Assembly (NCBI GenBank): GCA_004380135.1
Contig: QXCR01000087.1
Coordinates: forward strand, 59,895 to 123,894
DNA: 64,000 nucleotides
From: Stemphylium vesicarium
Taxonomy: Eukaryota; Ascomycota; Dothideomycetes; Pleosporales; Pleosporaceae
Direction: 5' to 3'
Part shown: positions 31,614-43,195 of the stretch, piece after piece
Layout: the number at the start of each line of letters is the position of its first letter
Position numbering within the stretch: the stretch's first letter is position 1
Notes under the pieces: generated by a model
The model's input: the letters and a program-made list of their open reading frames with translations, nothing else
The model's database searches: none
What the model was told of the DNA's origin: nothing
Position numbers and translations under genes: made by a program

Positions 31614-34600
31614 ATGGCTCCGCGGCGATCCACCCGCAAGTCGACGGCCAGCGTCGCTAATGACGTCGCCACAGCACTCTCACCAGCGTCCGAAAACAGT
31701 ACGTATAGGCTGATTGAGGCTCTCACTGCGTGATTGCTGTGCCTCACTTGCGGCGCTAACACCATCGTAGACCCTACTGATTCACCAATGGCGGACGGTC
31801 GCCACAAACAGAAGCGCACTCGTTCTTCTCGCGCCTTCGTCCCCGATTCTTCCGACCACGAGAACGAATCGATCGAGGTCAAAGCACCCAGACAACCCGC
31901 GCAGGTCCGCCGGGTCCTGAAGGAAGTCTCAATTCCGATGAAGTCTAAGAAGGCGCCCGCCACCCGCGGTCGATTATCTGGGCTCAATGGCCAGGCAACA
32001 GAGCAGGAGAGCCCAATTGGCTCGCCCTCACTCGACAACTCAGACTACGAAACACCAGGCACGAGTATCTCAACCACACCCGCCGCCTCAGTCGACCGCG
32101 GAAAGATTCCCGCTCGTAGTAATCTCAACAAGGCAGCCACGCCTGCGCAAGATACCTCGTCTGCCCTCAAACGATCACGCAACACCATAATAGATTCGGA
32201 CTCTGAGGACATGGCGCTCGATGTTGATGCGGAGATTGCTTTACAGATGCAGCTGGAAGATGAGGTTGCGGCGCCACGAAGCAAGCGCCAGAAGATGGAA
32301 GAGGACGAGGACGGGGACAAAGATGAAGACATGCTCTCCGAAGAGGAGCCAGTGATGCCTTCGTCTCGCAAGAAGGCGCCTTCATACACCGGTAAGGGTA
32401 AGGGCAAAGCCAAGGTCGAGGAAGTCCACAGCGATGACGACGAAGACTCATTGCTAGATGAACTGGACTCGCCCCCACCATACAAGGGCAAGGGAAAAGG
32501 CAAAGCCCCCGGGAAGCCGGCCAAGCGCGGTCGCTCTGCGCGCTCAAGCGCCAAAAAGATTAGTCGGTTCACAGAGAACGATTTTCTCGACGATGAAGAG
32601 TCTGATGGTGGAGAGTTTCAACCTGAGGATCTTGACGATGCAGAATCTTTGCCAGACAATGCAGATACACCTAGTGCAAGCGATAGCGAAGAGGAGCCTT
32701 TGATGACTACCGCGGCGCGTCTGAAGAAGATTGCTGCTGCTCGGCCAACCAAAGCAACTCCAGCCAACAAAAAGCGGCTGACTCGTGCCGAAAAGTCGGA
32801 AGCAAATAAGCGGCGTGCTAGGTTTGCACACATCTCGGACAAATGGGAGAGGAAGCGCGCCATGAACCGTGAGCGAGCAGAACAACAGCATCCGAAGCTA
32901 CGCACCATGTGGGATGATCTGAGGAAGATACCTGTTCTGGAAGTACAGAAGGCCGAGCAACCGCAGTCAATCACCAGACGACTGAAGCCGTTCCAACTTG
33001 AGGGTCTCAGCTGGATGGTCCGTCAAGAGAAGACTCACTACAAGGGTGGCCTACTTGGAGACGAAATGGGCATGGGCAAGACCATTCAAGCCGTCTCCCT
33101 GATCATGTCAGATTATCCGGCGAAGCAGCCTACCCTTGTTTGCGTTCCGCCAGTCGCTCTCATGCAGTGGTCGAACGAGATCCGCGAGTACACAGACAAC
33201 AAACTCAAGGTCCTCGTATATCACGGTACGAACGCTAAGTGCAAAAGGATGTCACTCAAGGAGTTGAAGTCATACGATGTCATTATGGTGTCGTACAACT
33301 CTTTGGAATCGCTGCACCGCAAAGAGACCAAAGGATGGTCTCGTGGAGAAGACATAATCAAGGAAGCATCGCCACTCCATGCTATCCACTACCACCGCCT
33401 CATCTTGGACGAGGCGCATAGCATCAAATCGCGCAACACAGGTGTAGCAAAAGCCTGCTTTGCGTTGAGGAGTAACTACAAGTGGTGCTTGTCCGGCACG
33501 CCAGTCCAGAATCGAATCGGAGAGTTCTTCTCTCTCCTTCGCTTCCTCGAAGTTCGTCCGTTTGCAGATTATTTCTGCCGTTCTTGCGACTGTGAGAAGC
33601 TGCATTGGGCGACTGACGACGACCACATGTGTGTTGCATGCAATCACGGTGCATCTGAGCACATCTCTGTGTTCAACCAAGAGTTGCTCAATCCGATCAC
33701 TGGTGATGATGTACAGCTCCGTGAAGAAGCATTGACAAAGCTTCACCTCATCACCGCCCGCATCATGTTGCGACGCATGAAGCGCGATCACACCAACTCT
33801 ATGGAACTTCCGATGAAGGATATCATCATCCACAATGAGTTCTTCAGCGAAGTGGAGCGCGATTTCTCTACCTCGATTATGTCAAACTCTTCACGCAAGT
33901 TTGACACGTATGTCGCACAGGGTGTCATGCTTAACAACTACGCCAACATCTTCGGTCTCATTATGCAGATGCGTCAGGTCGCTAACCATCCCGATTTGCT
34001 GCTGAAGAAGAACGCAGTTGAAGGTGCTGGCAATGTTTACGTGTGCAACATCTGCGATGAGCCCGCTGAGGATGCTGTTCGTTCTCATTGCCGTCACGAG
34101 TTCTGTCGTGCATGCATCAAGGACTTCATGGACACATGTGAGGCTTCCGGAACCGAGGCCGATTGTCCCCGCTGCCACATCGCCTTGTCAATCGACTTTG
34201 AGCAGCCGGAGCTTGAGCAAGATGAGGACTCTGTCAAGAAGACGTCCATCATCAACCGCATCAAGATGGAGAACTGGACTTCTTCCACCAAGATCGAGAT
34301 GTTGGTCTACGATCTATACAAGCTGCGTAGCAAGAAGCAGACGCTCAAGTCAATCGTTTTCAGTCAGTTCACGTCGATGTTGCAACTCATTGAGTGGCGT
34401 CTTCGTCGTGCTGGGTTCAACACTGTCATGCTGGACGGTAGCATGACACCCGCCCAGCGCCAGAAGAGTATCGATCACTTTATGACGAACCCGGATGTCG
34501 AAGTTTTCCTCGTATCTTTGAAGGCTGGTGGTGTCGCACTCAACTTGACCGAGGCTTCTAGGGTGTTCATAGTCGATCCGTAAGTTTTTATCACCTCCCT

Positions 34601-34861
34601 CATTGAGATATAGGTTGCTAACATATCTACAGATGGTGGAACCCTGCTGCTGAATGGCAGTCCGCGGACCGTTGCCATCGTATCGGTCAGCGTCGCCCTT
34701 GCGTCATCACTCGTCTCTGTATCGAGGACAGTGTAGAGTCGCGTATGGTTGCGCTGCAGGAAAAGAAGGCTGCCATGATCGCTGGCACGGTCAACAACGA
34801 CAAGGTTGCCATGGACCGACTGAGTCCTGAGGACTTGCAGTTTTTGTTCCGCGGTACCTGA
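31614..34861 (+). CDS. RAD16: RAD16-like SNF2 ATPase / RING E3 for global-genome nucleotide excision repair
   Basis: Exons 31614-31698, 31771-34579 and 34633-34861 give 1040 aa. Rad16 with Rad7 recognises DNA damage in silent chromatin and ubiquitylates partners. The first ~370 residues are low-complexity, acidic and basic, with several KGKGKGK stretches. The SNF2 ATPase begins with LKPFQLEGLSWMVRQE, Walker A GDEMGMGKT (Lys about 465) and the DEAH box LDEAHSIKSR (about 574). A RING finger is inserted between the helicase lobes, starting at about Cys787 (CNICDEPAED...CRHEFCRACI...CPRCH), which is diagnostic of Rad16/Rad5-type enzymes. The second lobe shows VFSQFTSMLQLIEWRL, DGSMTPAQR and SLKAGGVALNLTEASRVF. 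The last exon carries PWWNPAAEWQSADRCHRIGQ. No HIRAN domain is seen, so Rad16 rather than Rad5. Confidence 0.96.
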
Positions 34862-35796
34862 GTTTCACGTTCTTTCGGTATACTAGGGGGCGTTATGTGG
34901 TGTATTACAGGGCATATGGTCACGGAGTTTGTCAGTAGCATAGATGGCTATTATCGCTCTCTTTCCCCGGAGCTTGACAGCGCTATATTACAGAAACGAA
35001 TTCACTCGCGGTATGACGTGCAGCGAGCTTGCTATTCCTAGAGCGTCACAAGTAGAATTATACCCATTCAGATCTTCACACAAGTCCCTTTCTCCCTGCA
35101 CATGCTCAGATCGATTTATCAAATTCATTCCTTATCGTAGCGTGGAGCACGATTTCGCCGTAGCATAACAACTGACGCAGATCGTGAACTTGCCTTGCCT
35201 TACCCCAGACTTGGCGATTCCCCCACCCCCCCCTACTACCTACCTACCTCCCCCATCACCAGCCTACCCAAAACAAATCCCCCCAAAATTCTACCCCTCG
35301 ACATAAGCCACGATCTCGCTGCAAATCCCAAACAAGACGTATCCGCGGAAGACCGTGGAGATGTCGAGTCGCAGCATATTTGTGGTACGTAATTTTACGT
35401 AACCAGGCTCGCGCGTGGACATGCCTTGTTCCTGCATTGTCCCTCTTTCTGCGCCAGGTCGCGCCAGGTCGCGACGTCAATGTTGCGAGATGTGCGTATG
35501 GACGTCTGTTGTACGTATGTGCGTGCTTTTATGCGTGAGTGAGGTGATGTGTTTGTTTATTCAGCAGGCAGGTTTTACTGCGGAGGTAAAGGGTCCAAGG
35601 TCTAAGGGACGGTTAAGCTGCCCGCGGTGAGGGGTGAGAGACTTTTTTGACAACAACGCTTGTTTTACCTTTTTGTTGTCTTCTGGTTTTGATCCAGCTA
35701 CGCGGTTCCTCTTTCTCGAAAATAGAACTGCTCTTCTCTGGCTTTTTCCCCTCTCTCGCTGTAGGCGGGATCTTGCGGCTTGCCTGCGTGAACGCT
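34862..35796. other. Intergenic, RAD16 to HPP gene
   Basis: 935 bp. Includes C-rich sequence at about 35220-35285 and GC-rich leader sequence. The frame of the HPP gene stays open upstream to about 35647, but the upstream part does not resemble the family. Confidence 0.45.
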
Positions 35797-36839
35797 ATGG
35801 GTGTGTTTTCTGGAGCTAGGGATTGGGACCTCGATATCGATCGCTACCTCAATCGCATCGTTCCTCCATCGTACTTGCACAAGCTTCCCGACCCTGTATC
35901 GAGGTTTCTTGGGTACAGGAAAGAGGCGTGTCAGGATGTTGGGAATATACTCGGTGCATTCTGGTCGATGTTGGGCGCGATTTGTGGACTCGCTGTCGTA
36001 GCTGCTGTGTTCAACAATACTGGGAGTATACAGTGGCATCAGCCACCTGCTTTGATCGCTTCTTTTGTGAGTATATCTACAAGCGGAGTCTTTGGTTGCG
36101 GCTGCTGATTGAGCGGGCATAGGGCGCTTCTGCTGTTTTGGAATATAACTCTATACGATCGCCTCTCGGTCAGCCACGCAACGCTCTGCTGGGTCACACC
36201 TTTTCCGCGCTCATAGGCGTCGGCATATCGAAAATCTTCCAGTACCATTCGGAATACGAGTCGATCAAATGGATCGCTGGCGCCGTAGCCTGCGGTTGTG
36301 CATCTGCCGTTATGCTCTTGACCAACACTGTGCATCCACCAGGCGGTGCATCCGCTGTGTTAGCAGCAACGGACCCAGTCATTACAGCCATGGGTTGGTA
36401 CTTTGTTGGGCTGGTGATGTGGGGTACTACACTGATGCTGCTCGTCGGACTGGTCATCAACAACATCCAACGACAGTTTCCCGTCTATTGGTGGACGCCA
36501 TTGGACGTACGCAAAGCGAAAGTGCAGGACGAAGAAATTTTACCCGACGCAAGGGGCGGCATGGAACGAAAGAAGAGTATGGAGGAGCAGCATTATGATC
36601 AAGAAGGTGACAGAATCGAAATCAACGGTGCAGAAATCATATTGCCGGATGATATGAGTTTGAATGCGAAGGAGTTGAAAGTATTGGAAAGGCTGCGAGA
36701 GAGACTTCGAAAGAGGGTTGACACGGAAAAAGATGGAGTGGACTCAGAAAAGGACAAGTCGGATAGTGGAAGATGCAGTACTGATTTTACCATGGTGCCG
36801 AGCCATAGTGGAAGTGGGAGTAGTCGGTCTGGTATATAA
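35797..36839 (+). CDS. HPP-family integral membrane protein
   Basis: Exons 35797-36066 and 36123-36839 give 328 aa. The start at 35797 was chosen because the conserved fungal opening WDLDIDRYLNRIVPP follows directly. The HPP domain covers about residues 48-200: PVSRFLGYR, a first helix (GAFWSMLGAICGLAVVAAVF), PPALIASF-GASAVLEYNSI across the intron, the QPRNALLGH loop and the name-giving NTVHPPGGASAVLAATD. Four hydrophobic helices are visible. The last ~120 residues are a charged cytoplasmic tail with a predicted coiled coil (LKVLERLRERLRKRVDTEKD). HPP proteins in plants and cyanobacteria have been linked to nitrite transport, but the fungal members are uncharacterised. The 56-nt intron has a CTGAT branch site. 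Confidence 0.88.
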
Positions 36840-37593
36840 CGTGGGCTTATCTTGTTGAGCATGGCCGAGATAAGAACTATGACGATCGTGCATTTCCGGG
36901 GAGTACCCACCCATAATGTTGAACTGCCACTAGGCTGATTTTTTCATTGTCGCAAAGCTTTCTTACAATTCCCTAAATTTGATGGACGGATGGAAAGTCA
37001 CATGGACGATTACTTTGACGCGAGAATGATGACTTTGGGCTACGCGTTCTTTATTCATGCCCAATGTTTTGCTTTGGAGGGGCAGCCCTACCATAAGGCT
37101 GTTCTCAGGGATTCTGTCACGTTTGATAATGTTTCCCATGATTCTCAACATTTCAACGATGAAGCCCATCCATGGCCGACATGATCCATTCTCTTGAGCA
37201 TGCGTTCTGTTCCGGCCAAACATAGGCGGCAGCGGTGTCAGCGCCTTAGTTGCCCTATGATGCGTGGTGGGGGAGCGCTCATTGGCCGTGCGCAGCCTTC
37301 GCCACAAGTAAGAAAATTGATTCACAGGGTCACATTGTTTGGGCAGCCCTGATCGTCTTTGATTCTCACTCCTCCCTTACCGCCTCTTTCCTTACACCAT
37401 CTTTTGCGCTTCATATACCCAACTCGTTCCTGATATCGAGTGTTGCGCCCTGACCGGAATCTCAAACACGCAGTTTGGGCATTATCGATAAGAGGCTTAG
37501 CGGGGCACAGATTGACCTTGTTCCCAACCCTACGAAATTTCCTCTTTTCCTCCACCACCCCAGAGTCTTTCTCCTTACGCCCAAAAAGACACC
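36840..37593. other. Intergenic, HPP gene to ARB1
   Basis: 754 bp. The last 150 bp is pyrimidine-rich, as expected for the promoter and leader of a highly expressed ribosome-biogenesis gene. Confidence 0.5.
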
Positions 37594-39564
37594 ATGGTCT
37601 CCGCATCCAAAGCCGCCCGCCAGGCAAAGCGCGCCGCCGACGGCGACGCGAAGCCCAAGAAGACGGCCACTTCCAAGTTGTCGTCCAAGGCCAACTCCAA
37701 GAACGCCTCCAAGGCCAACTCGGAGAACGGCGACGCCGTGGAGGACCTCGAGCTGAACGAGGAGGTTGCAAAGCTCACAACCCAGGAGGATAAGCACGGT
37801 CTGTCTGACCGTGTTACCACGGGTGTGCTCGCCTCGCTCGAGCAGTCGCGCGATGTCAAGATCATCTCGGCTTCGCTCGTGTTCCACGGTAAGGTCCTCT
37901 TCAACGACTCGACTCTCGAAATCAACTACGGCCGCCGATATGGCTTGTTGGGTGAGAACGGTTGCGGAAAGACGACGCTGCTCAAGGCCATCGACAAGCG
38001 CGAGTTCCCCTTCCCCGAGCACATCGACATCTACCTGCTGAACATGGGTGCCCCCAAGACTGAGTTGGGTGCCTTGGAGTGGGTCGTCCGTGAGGCCGAG
38101 AACGAGCTGGCTCGTCTTGAGAAGCTCGCCGAGGACATTCTTGAGAAGGACGGCCCCGAGAGCCCCCTTCTCGACGACATCTACGAGGTATGTAGTAGTC
38201 AGACGACTCCATTCTACCCTCACCGCTAACTCCCTCCCCCAGCGTCAAGAAGACATGGACCCGTCCACCTTCCACACTCGCGCCTCTCTCATTCTTACTG
38301 GTCTCGGTTTCAACAAGACCACCATCCACAAGAAGACCAAGGACATGTCCGGTGGTTGGCGTATGCGTGTCGCGCTTGCCAAGGCTCTCTTCGTCAAGCC
38401 CGCCCTTCTCCTGCTCGACGACCCCACTGCCCATTTGGATCTCGAGGCCTGCGTGTGGCTCGAAGAGTACATGAAGAAGTGGGACCGCACCCTGGTCCTC
38501 GTCTCCCACTCCATGGACTTCTTGAACGGTGTCTGCACAAACATGATTGACATGCGCCAAAAGAAGCTCCTCTACTACGGAGGTAACTACGACACCTACC
38601 ACAAAACGCGCACTGAGCAGGAGGTCAACCAGACCAAGGCCTACGAGAAGCAGCAAGACGAAATCAAGCACATCAAGAAGTTCATTGCTTCCGCCGGTAC
38701 CTACGCCAACTTGGTCAGGCAGGCCAAGTCGCGCCAGAAGATTCTCGACAAGATGGAGGCTGATGGTCTCATCGAGCCCGTTGCCGTTGACCGTGTCTTC
38801 ACCTTCCGTTTCGCCGATGTCGAGAAGCTGCCCCCGCCTGTACTTTCGCTCGACGACGTTACCTTCTCCTACTCTGGAGAGGCCAAGGATAACCTGTACG
38901 AGAACCTGGACTTTGGTGTCGACATGGACTCGCGAACAGCCCTTGTCGGACCCAACGGTGTCGGAAAGTCGACTCTGCTCAACATCTTCACCGGAAAGCT
39001 CAGCCCCACATCTGGTGTAGTATCGCGCCATACTCACTTGAAGCTCGGTGTGTACAGCCAACATTCAGCTGAACAGCTCGACCTCACCAAGTCTGCGCTC
39101 GACTTCGTCCGTGACAAGTTCCACCACATCAGCCAGGATCTTCAATACTGGCGTCAACAACTTGGTCGCTACGGTATGACCGGCGAGGCACAGACATCAA
39201 AGATGGCTACTCTGTCTGATGGTCAGAAGTCCCGTATTGTCTTTGCTCTGCTTGCCATCGAGGGCCCCAACATGTTGCTTCTCGACGAGCCTACCAACGG
39301 TCTCGATATCCCAACCATTGACAGTTTGGCCGACGCCATCAACGCTTTCAGCGGTGGTGTTGTTGTAGTCTCTCACGACTTCAGGTATGTTTATCCCCTG
39401 CATACGAGGCTTCTTACAGCATACTAACTTTGCACAGATTGCTCGACAAGATTGCGAAGGACATCATGGTGTGCGAATTCAAGACTGTCCGTCGGTGGGA
39501 CGGGAGTATTGGCGAGTACAAGAACCATCTCCGTAAGAAGATGGCTTCGACTGGTGCTCTCTAA
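37594..39564 (+). CDS. ARB1: ABC-F ATPase ARB1 (ribosome biogenesis)
   Basis: Exons 37594-38187, 38243-39384 and 39438-39564 give 620 aa (yeast Arb1 610). A soluble twin-ATPase of the ABC-F family that shuttles between nucleus and cytoplasm and aids 40S and 60S maturation. A lysine/alanine-rich N-terminus is followed by ABC domain 1 with GLLGENGCGKTT (about 117-128), signature LSGGWRMR-type sequence (MSGGWRMRVALAKALF) and LLLDDPTAHLD. A linker follows, then domain 2 with VGPNGVGKST (about 433-442), LSDGQKSRIVFALLA and LLLDEPTNGLD. No membrane segments. Codon use is strongly C-biased at third positions compared with neighbours, consistent with high expression. The last exon restores the conserved VVVSHDFR-LLDKIAK join. 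Confidence 0.96.
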
Positions 39565-40127
39565 ATGGAGAATGGGGGATTGTTTTTCAAAATGCATGCG
39601 TCCTTTGAGCAGCGGGACGCGGGTACATAGCTAAAAGTAATGGCCTTAGAGCAGGTTTCAGGATACCTCTGCAGTAGGCCGGCAGCTCATCGCTACCTGC
39701 GTCAGTGTCTTTCTGCATGAGTAGAGACATCTGGATTATGCGTTATGATGCATTGGGTCTTAGAGGAGTTTTAGAGTTGCCTTACGATCAGAATGATATC
39801 ACATAGAAGCATACCTCAGCGTTCAAATTGATGTGAAGCACGAAATAAACTGACAACAGTAAATAAGTCTTGGAGGCTAAAAGGCATTCGGCTATCCGTT
39901 GGTGTTCAGCACGTGCCGGTTTGCGAGCCACGAGCCGTGACGAGCACCCCGCAAGCTTAACCTCCGCGGTGGAGCTGGAACATGATCATCCACCTCACAT
40001 TAGCTCCTCTTGAACTCTCGCTCGTCCCAAACCTTGCTCCGGCACCTCCGACCTCAAACAAGAGCAATTACCATCTCAATACCGCCACAGAAAGTTTACT
40101 ATCCAGTATACACACTCTCTGCCCGCG
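39565..40127. other. Intergenic, ARB1 to FYV10
   Basis: 563 bp on one strand direction, containing the ARB1 3' end and the FYV10 promoter. No specific element recognised. Confidence 0.5.
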
Positions 40128-41527
40128 ATGGCGGAGCTCACAAGTACAAAGCTCAATGCGGAGTCGCATCTGCTGCTCGTATGGCCTACCTCAACCCCAA
40201 CATGAAGCGTGCTAACAAACCAACCAGGACCAACCTCTTCTGCGCATGCCCTACGAACTCTCACGGCGCAATTTCAAAAACGCGCAACGCGTAATCGAGC
40301 ACTCGTCCAGCGCCCTCACCACCTCTCTCGCCGCAACCACCAAAGCAGCCTCCAAGAACGCCGCACCCGAAGCCACGCTCGAAAGCCTCGACACCATGAT
40401 AACCAAGATGCAGAGTCTCAAGCGCAAGCTGGAAAACCTACACGAGGAAGAAACCCGCATCCACCGCTCCGCCAAAGCGCGCCTCCACCACCTCCAAGAC
40501 CTCTACCAAGTGCACAGTCTCGTCGATGTCAAGTATGACGAGTGGTCACGCACGCGGCTCAGCCGGCTGCTCGTCGACTACCTGCTGCGAGAGGGGTATG
40601 CAGACAGCGCGGCATGTCTGGCTGAAAGCAAAGGGATAACGGATCTCGTCGATGTCGATGCATTCGTAGCATGTCACCGCATCGAGCGCAGTCTGCGGGA
40701 GAAAATGAGTACCACGCTTGCGCTCGAGTGGTGCAAGGAACATGGCAAGGAGCTCAAGAAGGTGGGGAGTTTGCTCGAGTTTGAGCTGAGGCTGCAGCAG
40801 TATATTGAGCTCGTGAGGCAGGGGCATGAGGCGGGGTTGAGCGGTATGGATGGGCTGGAGACGGAGGGTGTTAGTATTGGTGGAAGGGGCGGAGGTGGAG
40901 AGGCAAAGTTGGTCGAGGCGAGGGCGCATGCGAAGAAGTATCTTAGTTCGAGTGGGGACTTTGAGTTGACGAGGCGGGCGGCGGGTATGTTGGCGTATCG
41001 GCCGTGGGAGGAGGTGGAACCTTATGCTGTAAGTCATCACGATGAGTATGTCGGTCGCCATTCACTAACGATTTGTCTTTTGTTCTTAGTCCCTATACTC
41101 GCCAGACAGATGGTCCCACCTCGCAGACATCTTCCTCTCAACACACCACACCCTCTACTCCCTGCCTCCCCGACCACTCCTCCACATCGCCCTCAGCGCC
41201 GGCCTCTCCGCCCTCAAGACGCCCGCCTGCCACTCCGAATACATTCCCTCCGCCACAAATGCCTCATCGTCTGCCACCACCGTGTGTCCCATCTGCAGCG
41301 CCGAACTCAAGGAACTCGCCCGCAATGTCCCCTACGCCCTGCACACAAAGAGTATAGTGGAAGATGGCCCTGTTGTCCTGCCCAATGGCCGGGTGTATGG
41401 CTCTGAGCGGTTGCGCGTTTTCAACGAGAAAGTTGGGACGGAGGAGGGGTTTGTGCGCGATCCGATTGCGGGGCTGGCGGGCGAGAAGTGGAGGGAGAGT
41501 GAGGTGCGGAAGGTGTATATTATGTGA
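40128..41527 (+). CDS. FYV10: GID/CTLH E3 ligase subunit FYV10 (GID9, MAEA homolog)
   Basis: Exons 40128-40178, 40228-41028 and 41090-41527 give 429 aa. Part of the GID/CTLH ubiquitin ligase that degrades gluconeogenic enzymes when glucose returns. After an N-terminal coiled coil come a LisH motif (LSRLLVDYLLREGYADSAACLAE, about 155-180), a CTLH region (VDVDAFVACHRIERSLREK...ALEWCKEHGKELKKVGSLLEFELRLQQYIELVRQG) and CRA. The C-terminal RING-like (RING-Gid) domain is CPICSAELKELARNVPYALHTKS followed by LPNGRVYGSERLRVFN. A Gly-rich insertion (GGRGGGGE) sits in the middle. Its C-terminus converges on BMT5, 153 bp away. The start follows from the MAELTSTKLNAESHLLLDQPLLRMPYE opening across the 49-nt intron, whose branch site is CTAAC. 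Confidence 0.92.
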
Positions 41528-41680
41528 TTGTCTTTTATCTTTCTTTTTGAGCGGCTCTTGTAAATCGGTATGGGACTATAGCGTGGGCGTTTTCGGGTAT
41601 ATTGTGTTTGGCCCGGCGTGGCATGGGTATCTCGCGTGTGTAGCATATTCTTCTTTGAACTGCTAGGTGTCTGAGCGGCC

Positions 41681-42955
41681 TCATTCATCCGATTCAACTC
41701 CATCATCATCATCTTCGTCTTCGTCCTCTTCTTCTCCTTCTTCTTCCTCGTGCTCATCCTGTCCCTCCATCGCCCTCTTCATAGCCTCCTTCTGACTCAA
41801 CAACTTCCCCCCTCTCCCCACCTTGCCCAGCCTCGCCATCTCCTTCTCCTCATCACTATCCGCCACCAACGGAATCTTCTCAAACACATACATCCTCGCA
41901 ACCCTATCTTCACCCTTCCATGCCCCGCCGCCCTCAAGCGCACCCAGCGTGCGCACGTGATGGTACCCCGGGTATTGCTCCCAGTCAAACTTCCAGCTCT
42001 CAATTACTTTGAGGCCTGCATGACGGGCGAGGTCTTTGATGTTCCATAGGGTGTATGGTTCGCCTTCGAAGAGGGTGACTATGATTTTGCCGCCCATGCG
42101 GAGGAAGGGTTTTATCGGCTTTTGCTGTTTCTGTGGCGTACTTGTCACAAGCTTACCATCCTTGTTCTTATCCTTTTGGCTTTGCAATATCTGCAGCCGT
42201 CGTTTCGGCGTCGCGGTATCAAGACATGATTTGAAGAAATTCACAAGCAGCGCTTGGTTGGCGCGGACTTGGCGGTTTACATCTGTTGAGAGTCCGCCTG
42301 TGTGCGGGAACATGAAGGTTATTATGTCCCAGCCTTCCTTTTCTCCTTCTTTGTCTGCGTCACCGCCGTTGTGAGCATCGTCGTCGTCGCGGCGGCAGCG
42401 TAGGTGCTTGTAGCTCGACACTTTTGTCGCGTCGATGGAATGGTGCAGTGGAACTGGAGGCGTGAGATCTGCGAGTTCGCGCGATATGTCGGAAAAGGTT
42501 GGGTATTTGCTCTGGACGTCGGATAGCGAATCGTAGCTTGTCCCCGTTACGTTTGCGCAGCCGTGCTCGATGGCGAGCGAGCGCGTAAAACTAAAGTCGC
42601 CCTCGCCGACGAGCAGTATGTGGTCGTATTCGCCAAATGGGATGGCATGTTTCCTTTGCGACGGCTGGAGGTGGACGGGTTTGGTTGCGGCAGGCGCATC
42701 TTTCGCAGCGGCTGCTCCATTCGTCTTTTGCTTCTTCACTGGTGGTTTGCTCGCAAGCTGCTTCGTTTCGGTGGCCTTTGCGACTTTTCGGTGGTGCTCG
42801 GCAATCTTTTTGTTGCCTTCGCGCTTCAATTCGCGACGCGCGCGCTTGGTTTTGGTCTTGGACATGTTTGCGGTGTTGGACTTTTTGGCTGGTGCTGCTG
42901 CTGCTGCTGCATGCATGCACTTCGGAGGTTTGCGGGGAACTTTTGGGAAAATCAT
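41681..42955 (-). CDS. BMT5: 25S rRNA (uridine-N3)-methyltransferase BMT5-like (DUF2431)
   Basis: One exon of up to 424 aa. Bmt5 methylates a uridine of large-subunit rRNA in the nucleolus. The Rossmann-like domain opens with HILLVGEGDFSFTRSLA (SAM-binding GEGDFSF, about 117-123) and continues with GTSYDS, HHSIDATKV, the WDIITFMFPHTGG motif typical of DUF2431, and GGKIIVTLFEGEPYTLWNIKDLA. The start is ambiguous. The frame opens with a Met at 42955 and a poly-Ala run (seven Ala in eight residues), but a second Met at 42865 begins MSKTKTKRARRELK, the lysine/arginine-rich opening expected of a nucleolar protein; that would give 394 aa. The C-terminus is an extreme acidic run of about 30 Glu/Asp residues. 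Confidence 0.92.
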   Translation of the reverse strand: MIFPKVPRKPPKCMHAAAAAAPAKKSNTANMSKTKTKRARRELKREGNKKIAEHHRKVAKATETKQLASKPPVKKQKTNGAAAAKDAPAATKPVHLQPSQRKHAIPFGEYDHILLVGEGDFSFTRSLAIEHGCANVTGTSYDSLSDVQSKYPTFSDISRELADLTPPVPLHHSIDATKVSSYKHLRCRRDDDDAHNGGDADKEGEKEGWDIITFMFPHTGGLSTDVNRQVRANQALLVNFFKSCLDTATPKRRLQILQSQKDKNKDGKLVTSTPQKQQKPIKPFLRMGGKIIVTLFEGEPYTLWNIKDLARHAGLKVIESWKFDWEQYPGYHHVRTLGALEGGGAWKGEDRVARMYVFEKIPLVADSDEEKEMARLGKVGRGGKLLSQKEAMKRAMEGQDEHEEEEGEEEDEDEDDDDGVESDE

Positions 42956-43195
42956 GCGCTTGGGCCAACATACACCAAGGGCTCAGGATCTGCATGTGAA
43001 AAGAGGGACTCGTGTACTTGCGGAACGGCCACATGTATGGAATCCCAAAACTCCATACAGGGCTTGGTGTATGAACATGTAGATTTAGATACAGAGATCA
43101 TGAATTGCTTTAATGACTAAAATGTACAATGGACCCCCGTGCGGCAATCCGTAAGCCTGCACACTGACAGTTCAATGAAACAACACAGCGACCGT

